Source: Peptostreptococcaceae bacterium (GTDB lineage: Bacteria > Bacillota_A > Clostridia > Peptostreptococcales > Acidaminobacteraceae). Taken from it: DNA of 14,535 nt. The DNA is taken from contig JABXKX010000544.1 of the NCBI GenBank assembly GCA_013619035.1, positions 1 through 14,535 of the forward strand, given 5' to 3'. Shown piece by piece: positions 1 to 6,285 of this stretch. Positions within the stretch are counted from its first letter, which is position 1. Each line of letters opens with the position of its first letter. Under the pieces are notes generated by a model. The model saw only the letters and a program-made list of their open reading frames with translations. It was not told the DNA's origin and did no database searches. Both the position numbers and the translations under genes were made by a program.

Positions 1-284
1 CTATAAAAATTTAGCCAAACAGCTTCATTGATTTCAAAAGCATTTTTGCAGTCTTTTATACAGTCATCTAATGAATTTGTATAATCCGCAATAAATGTGA
101 GAGAAGTCAGTGATTTTAAGTGTTCTAAGTTATCAAAATAGTTATATAAAGTAGCGCTGTTATATGCAGCAATATCTGCAACTTTTCGAATGGTTAAAGC
201 TTCAATCCCTTCAGTTCTTATGATTTCAGCAGCAGATTCTATAAATATCCTTGTTGTACGTTCTCTTTGTCTTTTTTTCTTCAT
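1..284 (-). CDS. TetR/AcrR-family transcriptional regulator, N-terminal part (cut by window edge)
   Basis: This minus-strand gene starts at the ATG at 284-282, behind a GGGGAG ribosome site at about 290-295, and runs out of the window on the left. Only its first 94 residues are visible. They begin with a basic stretch (MKKKRQRERTTR), then a three-helix DNA-binding domain at about residues 10-60. Its recognition helix region contains LTIRKVADIAAYNSATLYNYF, the usual TetR pattern in which T-x-Y-x-Y-F closes the HTH. The ligand-binding C-terminal domain is outside the window. The gene is divergent from the grd operon across a 180-base gap. By the usual TetR arrangement it may repress that operon and itself, but this is inference. 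The family call is firm; the ligand is unknown. Confidence 0.9.
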   Translation of the reverse strand, partial: MKKKRQRERTTRIFIESAAEIIRTEGIEALTIRKVADIAAYNSATLYNYFDNLEHLKSLTSLTFIADYTNSLDDCIKDCKNAFEINEAVWLNFY

Positions 285-304
285 AATATCTCCCCTTAAA
301 TCGT

Positions 305-313
305 ATTATATCA
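305..313 (-). promoter_or_regulatory. Candidate extended -10 promoter element for the TetR gene
   Basis: Read on the minus strand, TGATATAAT lies about 20 bases upstream of the TetR start codon. This is a consensus TATAAT with a TG extension one base upstream. The region 16-18 bases further upstream has only a weak -35 match, which is acceptable for an extended -10 promoter. The same nine bases occur in the divergent grd promoter. Confidence 0.55.
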
Positions 314-371
314 TAAATATTTTTTGCATGAAACCTTTGAAAAGTGCCTATTTCATAAGCAAATTCTGAAT

Positions 372-393
372 TTTGAGAAAAATACTTCTCAAA
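372..393. promoter_or_regulatory. Perfect inverted repeat, candidate TetR operator
   Basis: TTTGAGAA at 372-379 and TTCTCAAA at 386-393 are exact reverse complements separated by six bases. The right arm contains the -35 hexamer of the grd promoter (386-391). A dimeric repressor bound here would block RNA polymerase. The TetR-family gene next door is the obvious candidate. The symmetry and position are seen directly; the binding partner is inferred. Confidence 0.6.
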
Positions 394-414
394 TAATCAA
401 GGCTATGATATAAT
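386..414 (+). promoter_or_regulatory. Candidate sigma-A-type promoter of the grd operon
   Basis: TTCTCA (386-391, four of six consensus bases) is followed by a 17-base spacer and TATAAT (409-414). TG at 406-407 gives an extended -10. Transcription would start near 421, leaving a leader of about 40 bases before the TTG start at 465. The -35 lies inside the inverted repeat at 372-393. Confidence 0.65.
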
Positions 415-464
415 CATGATTAGAATTGTCAAACAATTCGCAATCTTATAAGGAGGGTTTAGTT

Positions 465-1790
465 TTGAGACTAGAAATGGGTAATTTTTTTGTCGAAGAG
501 ATTCAATTTGGATCAGATACAGCATTTAGTAATGGTCTATTAACGATTAACAAAGATGAAGCTTTAAAGGTAGTATTTGAGGATGAACATATAGTAGAGG
601 CTGAGCTTCACATAGTCCGTCCAGGGGATGATGTAAGATTGGTTCCAGTAAAAGAAGCCATAGAACCAAGAGTTAAGTTAAATGGTGACTCAATATTCCC
701 AGGCGTTATTGGTGACTTGTCACAAGCGGGCAATGGCACAACACATGCTTTAAAAGGGTGTAGCGTTTTGGTCGTTGGACAACACTACGGCGGATTCCAA
801 GATGGTTTAATAGACATGGGTGGTGAAGGTGCAAAGTACACTTACTACTCACAATTAAAAAATATCGTTTTGGTTGCACATACAGATGAAACATTTGAAC
901 ACCGTGAGCAACAAAAAAAGAATAAAGCATTAAGATGGGCAGGCATGAGACTCGCAGAATACATCGGTGAATGTGTGAAAACATTAGAACCAGAGGAGAA
1001 AGAAGTATTCGAGTTAAAACCTGTCTCTAAAAGAACTGAAAAGGAAAACGTTCTCCCGTCGGTAGTGATTGTATTACAACCACAATCGCAGATGGAAGAA
1101 GCGGGATATAATGACTTGTGTTATGGATGGGATTGTAATAGAATGGTACCTACGTTCATGAATCCAAATGAAATATTAGATGGTGCTATGATTTCAGGTA
1201 GTTTCATGCCATGTTCTTCAAAATGGTCTACCTATGATTTCCAAAACTTCCCGATGATCAAAAGACTTTATAAAGAACATGGAGAAAGTATTAATTTCTT
1301 AGGTGTTATTATGTCTAATTTAAATGTCGCTTTGGATCAAAAAGAACGTTCAGCATTGTTTGTGGCTCAAATGGCGAAATCATTAGGAGCTGACGCTGCA
1401 GTTGTTGCAGAAGAAGGGTATGGTAACCCTGATACAGACTTTACAGCATGTTTAGTAGCACTTGAAGATGCTGGTATTAAAACCGTTGGTCTTACAAATG
1501 AATGTACAGGTCGTGATGGTGGATCACAGTCATTGGTCTCTTTAAATGAAAAATCTACAGCAATCGTATCATGTGGTAATGTATCAGAATTAATTAAATT
1601 ACCTGCAGCTGGACTTGTTTTAGGTGAATTAGAAGCCTTAGCTAGAGATGGTTTATCAGGCGGTTGGGCCAATGATGAATTACTAGGCTCTTCTGTTAAA
1701 GAAGATGGATCAATTATTATGGAAAACAATGCAATGTTCTGTGGTGATCAGGTTGTAGGGTGGTCTACAAAAACAATGAAAGAATTTTAG
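465..1790 (+). CDS. grdI: Betaine (or sarcosine) reductase complex component B, proprotein subunit alpha
   Basis: This is the pyruvoyl-forming proprotein of the substrate-specific PB component of glycine/sarcosine/betaine reductase. PB binds its amine substrate and transfers a carboxymethyl group to selenoprotein A. I choose the TTG at 465, not the in-frame TTG at 426. An AAGGAGGG site lies at 450-457, and the product then begins MRLEMGNF, the usual start of the family, giving 441 residues. The motif GSFMPCSSKW at about residues 245-254 holds Cys250. It lies where the family is cleaved to leave a pyruvoyl group on the C-terminal fragment (established for the related GrdE; assigned here by position). 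The end of the protein (ENNAMFCGD, TMKEF) is typical of the betaine/sarcosine type. GrdI is preferred over GrdG because a BCCT transporter is in the same operon. The grdH-like gene follows after 9 bases. Confidence 0.87.
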   Translation: MRLEMGNFFVEEIQFGSDTAFSNGLLTINKDEALKVVFEDEHIVEAELHIVRPGDDVRLVPVKEAIEPRVKLNGDSIFPGVIGDLSQAGNGTTHALKGCSVLVVGQHYGGFQDGLIDMGGEGAKYTYYSQLKNIVLVAHTDETFEHREQQKKNKALRWAGMRLAEYIGECVKTLEPEEKEVFELKPVSKRTEKENVLPSVVIVLQPQSQMEEAGYNDLCYGWDCNRMVPTFMNPNEILDGAMISGSFMPCSSKWSTYDFQNFPMIKRLYKEHGESINFLGVIMSNLNVALDQKERSALFVAQMAKSLGADAAVVAEEGYGNPDTDFTACLVALEDAGIKTVGLTNECTGRDGGSQSLVSLNEKSTAIVSCGNVSELIKLPAAGLVLGELEALARDGLSGGWANDELLGSSVKEDGSIIMENNAMFCGDQVVGWSTKTMKEF

Positions 1791-1799
1791 GAGTGTGTC

Positions 1800-3107
1800 A
1801 TGAAAAAAGCGATTGTATATTTAAATCAATTCTTCGGACAAATTGGCGGAGAAGACAAAGCTGATTTTGCACCTGAAATCAGAGAAGGCCTTGTAGGCGC
1901 ATCAATGGCTTTTGATGCAGCCTTACAACATGCAGAAGTTACACATACTTTAATCTGTGGCGATAACTTTATGGGATCAAATGAAGAAGAAGCTGTTGAA
2001 AAATTATTGAGTTTCTTAGAAGATAAAGAGTTTGATATATTCTTAGCTGGACCAGCTTTCCAAGCAGGCCGTTATGGAAATGCTTGTGGTGTTATCAGTT
2101 TAGCTGTTAAAGAAAAATTTGGTGTACCAGTTATCTCATCAATGCATATTGAAAATCCTGGTGTAGAGATGTTTAAAAAAGAGATGATTATTTTCCCCGG
2201 TGGTAAAAGTGCTGCGGCAATGAGAAAAGATATAAAGAAAATATCTCTTTATGCAGATAAAGTACTTTGTGGAGACACACTTGGTACCGCTGAAGAAGAA
2301 GGTTATTACACAAGAGGTATCCGTCATCAAGTATGGCGAGAAGATAAAGTTAATGCAGCCGATCGTGTCATAGATATGCTTCTGAAGAAAATATCAGGGG
2401 AAGATTATGTCACTGAACTTCCTATTCCCAAAATGGATTTAGTGGATATTGCGACACCAATTAAAGATTTGAGTCAAGCAAAAATTGCGGTCTTAACTTC
2501 GGGTGGTATTGTTCCAATTGAAAATCCTGACAGAATTCAGTCTGCATCTGCAACAAGATGGGGCAAGTATGATGTAACTGGTATGAAAAGACTAGAAAGT
2601 GGCGTCTTCAAAACAATACATGCAGGATATGATCCTGCTGCAGCAGATGCAGATCCGAATGTATGTGTTCCAATTGATGCATTAAGAACATTTGAATCAG
2701 AAGGAAAAATTAAAGAATTGTACTCATACTTCTATTCCACGGTAGGAACAGGTACAACTCAAGCTGAAGCAGCCAGAATGGGTAAAGAAATTGTTGCTGA
2801 ACTGTTAGCAGCTGGTGTTGATGGCGTTATCATGACTTCAACGTGAGGCACTTGTACACGTTGCGGTGCAACGATTGTAAAAGAAGTAGAACGTGCTGGA
2901 TTACCAGTTGTACAAATGGCTAACTTGGTACCCGTTGCCAAAACAGCAGGTGCAAATAAGATTGTACCAACTATATCTATTCCTTACCCGTTAGGGGATC
3001 CTTCAACAACAAAAGAAGAACAATGGAAGTTAAGATACCATAGAGTCGGTATAGCACTGAATGCGCTTACTGAAGAGGTATCTGAACAAACCGTTTTTAA
3101 AGTTTAG
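1800..3107 (+). CDS. grdH: Selenoprotein subunit beta of betaine (or sarcosine) reductase component B, read through UGA
   Basis: This is the 47-kDa-type selenoprotein of component B, partner of the preceding proprotein. The frame opens at the ATG at 1800 (AGGAG at 1789-1793 overlaps the previous stop), meets TGA at 2844-2846, continues in frame and ends with TAG at 3105-3107. Reading TGA as selenocysteine gives 435 residues, the usual family length. The motif is T-S-T-U349-G-T-C352-T-R-C355, matching the conserved UxxCxxC redox site of GrdB/GrdF/GrdH. Sequence after the TGA stays family-like (ATIVKEVERAG, NKIVPTISIPYPLGDP), so this is neither a truncated gene nor two genes. A hairpin starts 8 bases after the TGA. 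The choice of GrdH over GrdF (sarcosine) rests on the BCCT neighbour and is less certain than the family assignment. Confidence 0.88.
2844..2879 (+). promoter_or_regulatory. Selenocysteine UGA codon with candidate bacterial SECIS hairpin
   Basis: TGA at 2844-2846 encodes Sec349. Just after it, TACA (2855-2858) plus CGTTGC (2859-2864) pair with GCAACG (2868-2873) plus TGTA (2876-2879). The result is a ten-pair stem with a two-base bulge (2874-2875) and the apical loop GGT (2865-2867). The stem lies inside the coding region, and its loop begins 18 bases after the TGA, close to the spacing of the known Escherichia coli fdhF SECIS, whose loop also contains GGU. Binding by SelB is inferred. Confidence 0.75.
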
Positions 3108-3114
3108 TTTTAAA

Positions 3115-3147
3115 CCTAAGCACCCTACATTCACCCCGGTGCTTAGG
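3115..3147 (+). other. Ten-pair intergenic hairpin between grdH and grdA, without a T-run
   Basis: CCTAAGCACC (3115-3124) and GGTGCTTAGG (3138-3147) are exact reverse complements around a 13-base loop. The following bases (TGTTATAAATAAG) have no T-run, so this is not a standard intrinsic terminator. It could be an attenuating or pausing element, or an RNA-processing or stability hairpin that sets the grdA transcript level relative to the component-B genes. The role is inferred. Confidence 0.6.
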
Positions 3148-3192
3148 TGTTATAAATAAGTTGTAACTTACGATAGAATTGAAGGAGGAAAA

Positions 3193-3663
3193 ATGTCTTT
3201 ACTTGATGGCAAAAAGGTTATCATTATTGGTGACCGTGATGGTATTCCAGCACAAGCTGTCGAAGCATGTTTGGTTAATCTAAACACAGAAGTATTATAT
3301 GCTTCAACAGAATGTTTCGTCTGAACCGCGGCTGGGGCAATGGATCTTGAAAATCAAAAAAGGGTTAAAGCGTATTATGAAGAACACGGTGGAGAAAACC
3401 TTGTTGTTCTTTTAGGCGCAGCAGAGGCAGAAGCAGCTGGATTAGCAGCAGAAACTGTTACTGGTGGCGACCCAACATTTGCAGGTCCGTTAGCAGGAGT
3501 TCAGTTAGGACTTCGAGTGTATCATGTGGTAGAAGAAGCGTTCAAAAATGAAATAGAATTTGAGATTTATGATGAGCAAATTGGCATGATGGAAATGGTA
3601 CTTGATGTAGAAGAAATTGCATCTGAAATGACAGAAATTAGAAAAGAATTTTGTAAGTACTAA
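3193..3663 (+). CDS. grdA: Glycine/sarcosine/betaine reductase complex selenoprotein A
   Basis: Selenoprotein A is the small shared carrier of these reductases. Its selenol accepts the carboxymethyl group from component B and hands it to component C. The ATG at 3193 follows GGAGG at 3184-3188. TGA at 3322-3324 is codon 44, and the product is 156 residues, the normal GrdA size. The redox motif C41-F-V-U44 followed by [11 protein letters not shown] is the hallmark of the family, and the DP-x-FAGPLAG stretch after residue 90 is also typical. Annotation that stops at TGA would miss the gene or call only a fragment from the internal ATG at 3340. The gene follows grdH after 85 bases containing a strong hairpin and precedes the transporter by 21 bases. 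I see no separate promoter in that gap. Components C and thioredoxin, its usual partners, are not in the window. Confidence 0.95.
3322..3324 (+). other. Selenocysteine UGA codon of grdA (Sec44)
   Basis: This in-frame TGA falls at the invariant CxxU position of GrdA. Unlike in grdH, I could not find a convincing stem-loop in the roughly 40 bases downstream. That stretch is G-rich (3326-3343), and its possible pairs are short and broken. Confidence 0.9.
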
Positions 3664-3684
3664 TCCATTAAAAAGGGGGGACTC

Positions 3685-5172
3685 ATGAATAAATCTAAAA
3701 TAAATAAAGTATTTTCGATATCACTTGTAATTGTATTTGGTATTGTACTATGGGGTATTATTGGTGCGAAAAGTTTCGAAGCATCAGCAAATACCGCATT
3801 TAATTTCTTAGTGAGTAAGTTTGGTTGGTTTTATCTTGTATCAATGACTTTATTCGTTGTATTTGCTGTCTGGATTGCACTTAGTAAATATGGCAAAATA
3901 AAACTTGGTCCAGATGATAGCAAACCAGATTATAGCTTTATATCCTGGTTTGCTATGCTCTTCTCAGCAGGCATGGGCATTGGTCTCGTGTTCTGGGGCG
4001 TGGCGGAACCTCTAAATCACTTTATTAATCCGATGGGTATGGATGGCGGAACTGAAGCAGCCGGACAGTTTGCGATGATGAAGTCATTCATGCACTGGGG
4101 ATTACATCCTTGGGCAAATTATTCTGTATTGGCATTAGCTCTTGCTTACATGCAGTTTAGAAAAGGAAAACCTGGTTTAATCAGTAGTATATTTATTCCA
4201 CTTATTGGTGAAGAAAGAGTTAAAGGTTGGATGGGTAAAACAATCGATATTCTAGCTATCTTCGCTACAGTAGCAGGAGTTGCTACATCACTTGGTTTAG
4301 GAACATTACAAATCAACAGTGGTTTGAACTTCTTATTCGGCGTTCCTGAGACGTCATTAGTACAAATACTCATTGTAGTAGTTGTAACGGTATTATTTAT
4401 GATTTCTGCTGTATCTGGTTTAGATAAGGGAATCAAGTTCCTTTCAAATCTGAATGTTAGTATTGCAGCAGTATTGGTTATATTATCAATTATTATTGGA
4501 CCAACGCTTCTAATTTTCACAAATTTAGGTCAAGGTATGATGTTATATGCTAAAGATCTATTTATGGATGTAAATCCATTTGGTAAAAGTGAATGGTACG
4601 GTTGGTGGACTATCTTTTACTGGGCATGGTGGATTGCATGGGCTCCATTTGTAGGTACGTTCATTGCAAGAATTTCTAGAGGTAGAACAATCAGACAATT
4701 TATTGTTGGTGTTCTAGCTGCTCCAACACTAGCATCATTCTTATGGTTTGCAACATTTGGAACCATGGGTATTGAGACCGGAGCTGAAGTAGCTACTCAA
4801 GCAATCGCAAAAACTGAAACAGCATTATTTGTTGTGATGCAACATTACCCACTGGGGAATGTCATCTCATTGGTTGCAGTCTTGTTATTGTGTACATTTT
4901 TTATTACATCAGCAGATTCAGCCACATTTGTTTTAGGTATGATGTCATCTGATGGAGATTTAAATCCAACAATTGGTAGAAAAGTAACTTGGGGCGTTAT
5001 CCAATCTGCATTAGCATTAGCCCTAATGTTATCAGGTGGATTAAAAATGTTACAAACGGCTTCAATTGTTGCCGCGTTCCCATTTGCTTTTGTTATGATC
5101 TTTGCAATGGTTTCAATTATTAAAGCTTTAAAAACTGAAACATTTGAAGAAACAAAAGAAAGAGTATCGTAA
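3685..5172 (+). CDS. BCCT-family betaine/carnitine/choline-type transporter
   Basis: This 495-residue integral membrane protein has about twelve hydrophobic segments and belongs to the betaine-choline-carnitine transporter family. Diagnostic pieces are GMGIG at residues 96-100 followed by the LVFWGVAEP stretch, and the tryptophan box YWAWWIAWAPF near residues 312-322. There W315, W316 and W319 correspond to the aromatic cage that holds the trimethylammonium group in BetP. ITSADSATFVLG in the tenth helix resembles the region contributing to the sodium site in sodium-coupled members. The C-terminal tail after the last helix is only about 20 residues, so the long osmosensing tail of BetP is missing. 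A strong GGGGGG ribosome site precedes the ATG. Lying 21 bases after grdA, it most likely imports betaine for reduction, not for osmoprotection (inference from context). Choline or carnitine cannot be excluded. Confidence 0.93.
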   Translation: MNKSKINKVFSISLVIVFGIVLWGIIGAKSFEASANTAFNFLVSKFGWFYLVSMTLFVVFAVWIALSKYGKIKLGPDDSKPDYSFISWFAMLFSAGMGIGLVFWGVAEPLNHFINPMGMDGGTEAAGQFAMMKSFMHWGLHPWANYSVLALALAYMQFRKGKPGLISSIFIPLIGEERVKGWMGKTIDILAIFATVAGVATSLGLGTLQINSGLNFLFGVPETSLVQILIVVVVTVLFMISAVSGLDKGIKFLSNLNVSIAAVLVILSIIIGPTLLIFTNLGQGMMLYAKDLFMDVNPFGKSEWYGWWTIFYWAWWIAWAPFVGTFIARISRGRTIRQFIVGVLAAPTLASFLWFATFGTMGIETGAEVATQAIAKTETALFVVMQHYPLGNVISLVAVLLLCTFFITSADSATFVLGMMSSDGDLNPTIGRKVTWGVIQSALALALMLSGGLKMLQTASIVAAFPFAFVMIFAMVSIIKALKTETFEETKERVS

Positions 5173-5179
5173 TAAACAT

Positions 5180-5211
5180 GTTTAAGCCCGAAAGGGCTTG
5201 AACTTTTTTTT
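5180..5211 (+). terminator. Intrinsic terminator of the grd-BCCT operon
   Basis: GTTTAAGCCC and GGGCTTGAAC form a ten-pair stem (one G-U pair) closed by a GAAA tetraloop at 5190-5193 and followed by eight T residues (5204-5211). It begins 7 bases after the transporter stop codon. Confidence 0.95.
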
Positions 5212-5244
5212 GGTTATCAGTACACTTAAGAAGAGGTGATAAAG

Positions 5245-5748
5245 ATGATTAGTATGAGACATATGGCAGTCGCATTTATTGAAAACAATCAACGATGGTT
5301 GATGATGAAAAGAGATTCTGAAAGAGAATTAGCCTGTGGTCTATGGGCACCGGTTGGCGGACATTTAGAAACTGGCGAATATCAGGATCCTGTAGATGCA
5401 TGTATAAGAGAGATTACTGAAGAAACTGGATTATTACCAAAAGAAATGAAAGACATCAAACTAAAATATATTGTGATGAGAAAAAAAGATCAAGAAATTC
5501 GTATCCAATATGTATATTTCTTAAAAACGGATCAGACATCGGTTGCATCTAATCATGAAGGCGATTTAGAATGGATCAAAACGGATGAACTCCTTGATCT
5601 TCAAACAACTTTCACGACACATGAAATTCTAAAACATTTTCTAATGAAATCAAGCTTTGAAGATCCTATTATAATAGGAGTTGTTGATCAGAAACCGAGT
5701 ATGCACTTTAATGTTATAGAAGATTTTGAACACCCTATATTCAAATAA
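5245..5748 (+). CDS. Nudix-family hydrolase
   Basis: This is a predicted soluble 167-residue Nudix hydrolase, a family that cleaves nucleoside diphosphates linked to another group. I choose the ATG at 5245, with AAGAGGTGA at 5231-5239 as ribosome site, over the GTG at 5236 that lies inside that site. The Nudix box lies at about residues 38-64: GHLETGE, then REITEETGLL. The catalytic REUxEExGU core is intact. The spacer between the first E and the RE pair is nine residues instead of the usual seven, a two-residue insertion. The segment after the box (VYFLKTD, LEWIKTDELLDL) is a common Nudix C-terminal pattern. It stands alone between two terminators, so it is probably its own transcription unit. 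Substrate is not predictable, and there is no sign of a link to the reductase genes. Confidence 0.88.
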   Translation: MISMRHMAVAFIENNQRWLMMKRDSERELACGLWAPVGGHLETGEYQDPVDACIREITEETGLLPKEMKDIKLKYIVMRKKDQEIRIQYVYFLKTDQTSVASNHEGDLEWIKTDELLDLQTTFTTHEILKHFLMKSSFEDPIIIGVVDQKPSMHFNVIEDFEHPIFK

Positions 5749-5762
5749 ATTTACCATATAAG

Positions 5763-5790
5763 ATACTCACTTTAATAGTGAGTATTTTTT
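5763..5790 (+). terminator. Intrinsic terminator after the Nudix gene
   Basis: ATACTCACT (5763-5771) pairs perfectly with AGTGAGTAT (5777-5785) around a five-base loop. The end of the stem runs into six T residues (5785-5790). It begins 14 bases after the Nudix stop codon. Confidence 0.93.
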
Positions 5791-5869
5791 AGTTGATTAA
5801 ACTTAAGTTTGGAGTGTGAGATGAGATCCTTAATCTGATATTATTTCTTGAGGTGCAAATTAGAGTAGC

Positions 5870-5892
5870 ACTACTTGATAATATAGAGTAGT
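5870..5892. promoter_or_regulatory. Candidate PadR operator, copy 1
   Basis: This is a 23-base imperfect palindrome, ACTACT-N11-AGTAGT, with further matching ATA and TAT around the centre. It contains the -35 hexamer TTGATA (5875-5880). A half-site TAGAGTAG lies just upstream at 5861-5868. It differs from copy 2 at two internal bases and the last base. Confidence 0.65.
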
Positions 5893-5903
5893 GGGTGTAT
5901 AAT
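5875..5903 (+). promoter_or_regulatory. Promoter of the PadR operon
   Basis: TTGATA (5875-5880), a 17-base spacer and a perfect TATAAT (5898-5903) form a near-consensus promoter. The -35 is within operator copy 1, and the expected start near 5910 is immediately before copy 2, so a bound regulator would occlude it. Confidence 0.8.
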
Positions 5904-5911
5904 AAAACTAT

Positions 5912-5934
5912 ACTACTTGACTATATAGAGTAGC
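5912..5934. promoter_or_regulatory. Candidate PadR operator, copy 2
   Basis: This is a second near-identical palindrome, ACTACT-N11-AGTAGC, with its centre 42 bases (about four DNA turns) from that of copy 1. It lies just downstream of the predicted transcription start and immediately before the GGAGG ribosome site at 5935-5939. Confidence 0.65.
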
Positions 5935-5946
5935 GGAGGTGAGTTT

Positions 5947-6285
5947 ATGATTGATCAAGCCCAGTTATTAAAAGGTCTTCTAGAAGGTTGTATCCTGGAA
6001 ATTATCAGCAGAGGGGAAACCTATGGTTATCAAATAACTGAGGATTTAAATCAATTTGGTTTGAAGAGTTTGAATGAAGGCAGTGTTTATCCTGTTTTAA
6101 TACGTTTACAAAAAAAAGGGCTACTTAGTAGTAAGTCAAAAGCATCGCCGTTAGGACCTAAAAGAAAGTATTTCTACTTAACAGATGAGGGTCAAATCTA
6201 TTTAGAGGCTTTTAAAGCAGTATGGGAAGACTTATCAGGTGTTGTAACAACAATTATGAAAGGAGAAACTTATGGGACGAAATAA
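5947..6285 (+). CDS. PadR-family transcriptional regulator
   Basis: This 112-residue winged-helix protein has the PadR hallmarks. They are LLKGLLEGCILEIISRGETYGYQI in the first helices (residues 7-30), EGSVYPVLIRLQKKGLL in the recognition helix (about residues 44-60), and PKRKYFYLTDEG in the wing (about residues 71-82). The short C-terminal helix is typical of the small PadR subfamily that dimerises through it. The ATG follows GGAGG with good spacing. The gene overlaps the next one by 14 bases, so the two are translationally coupled. PadR proteins of this size commonly repress their own operon and a linked membrane or transport gene. The twin palindromes around the promoter support autoregulation. 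The inducer is unknown. Confidence 0.93.
   Translation: MIDQAQLLKGLLEGCILEIISRGETYGYQITEDLNQFGLKSLNEGSVYPVLIRLQKKGLLSSKSKASPLGPKRKYFYLTDEGQIYLEAFKAVWEDLSGVVTTIMKGETYGTK

Noticed and set aside
426..464. TTG at 426 as start of the grdI-like gene
   Set aside because: The ribosome site AAGGAGGG (450-457) lies after it, and the 13 extra residues do not resemble the family start MRLE.
2844..2846. TGA as a nonsense mutation splitting a grdB-like gene into two pieces
   Set aside because: The TGA is at the conserved UxxCxxC position, the frame continues with family sequence to a normal length, and a SECIS-like hairpin follows.
3115..3147. Intrinsic terminator after grdH
   Set aside because: The stem is perfect, but no T-run follows, and grdA needs expression from the operon promoter since I see no promoter in the gap.
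3340..3663. A separate 107-residue gene starting at the internal ATG
   Set aside because: It has no ribosome site of its own and is the C-terminal part of grdA, after Sec44. The true start is the ATG at 3193 with GGAGG.
4146..4520. Long antisense open frame inside the BCCT gene, and similar ones at 706-984, 1367-1729, 9905-10156 and 11327-11665
   Set aside because: They lie wholly within well-supported genes on the other strand, lack ribosome sites and have no recognisable domains.
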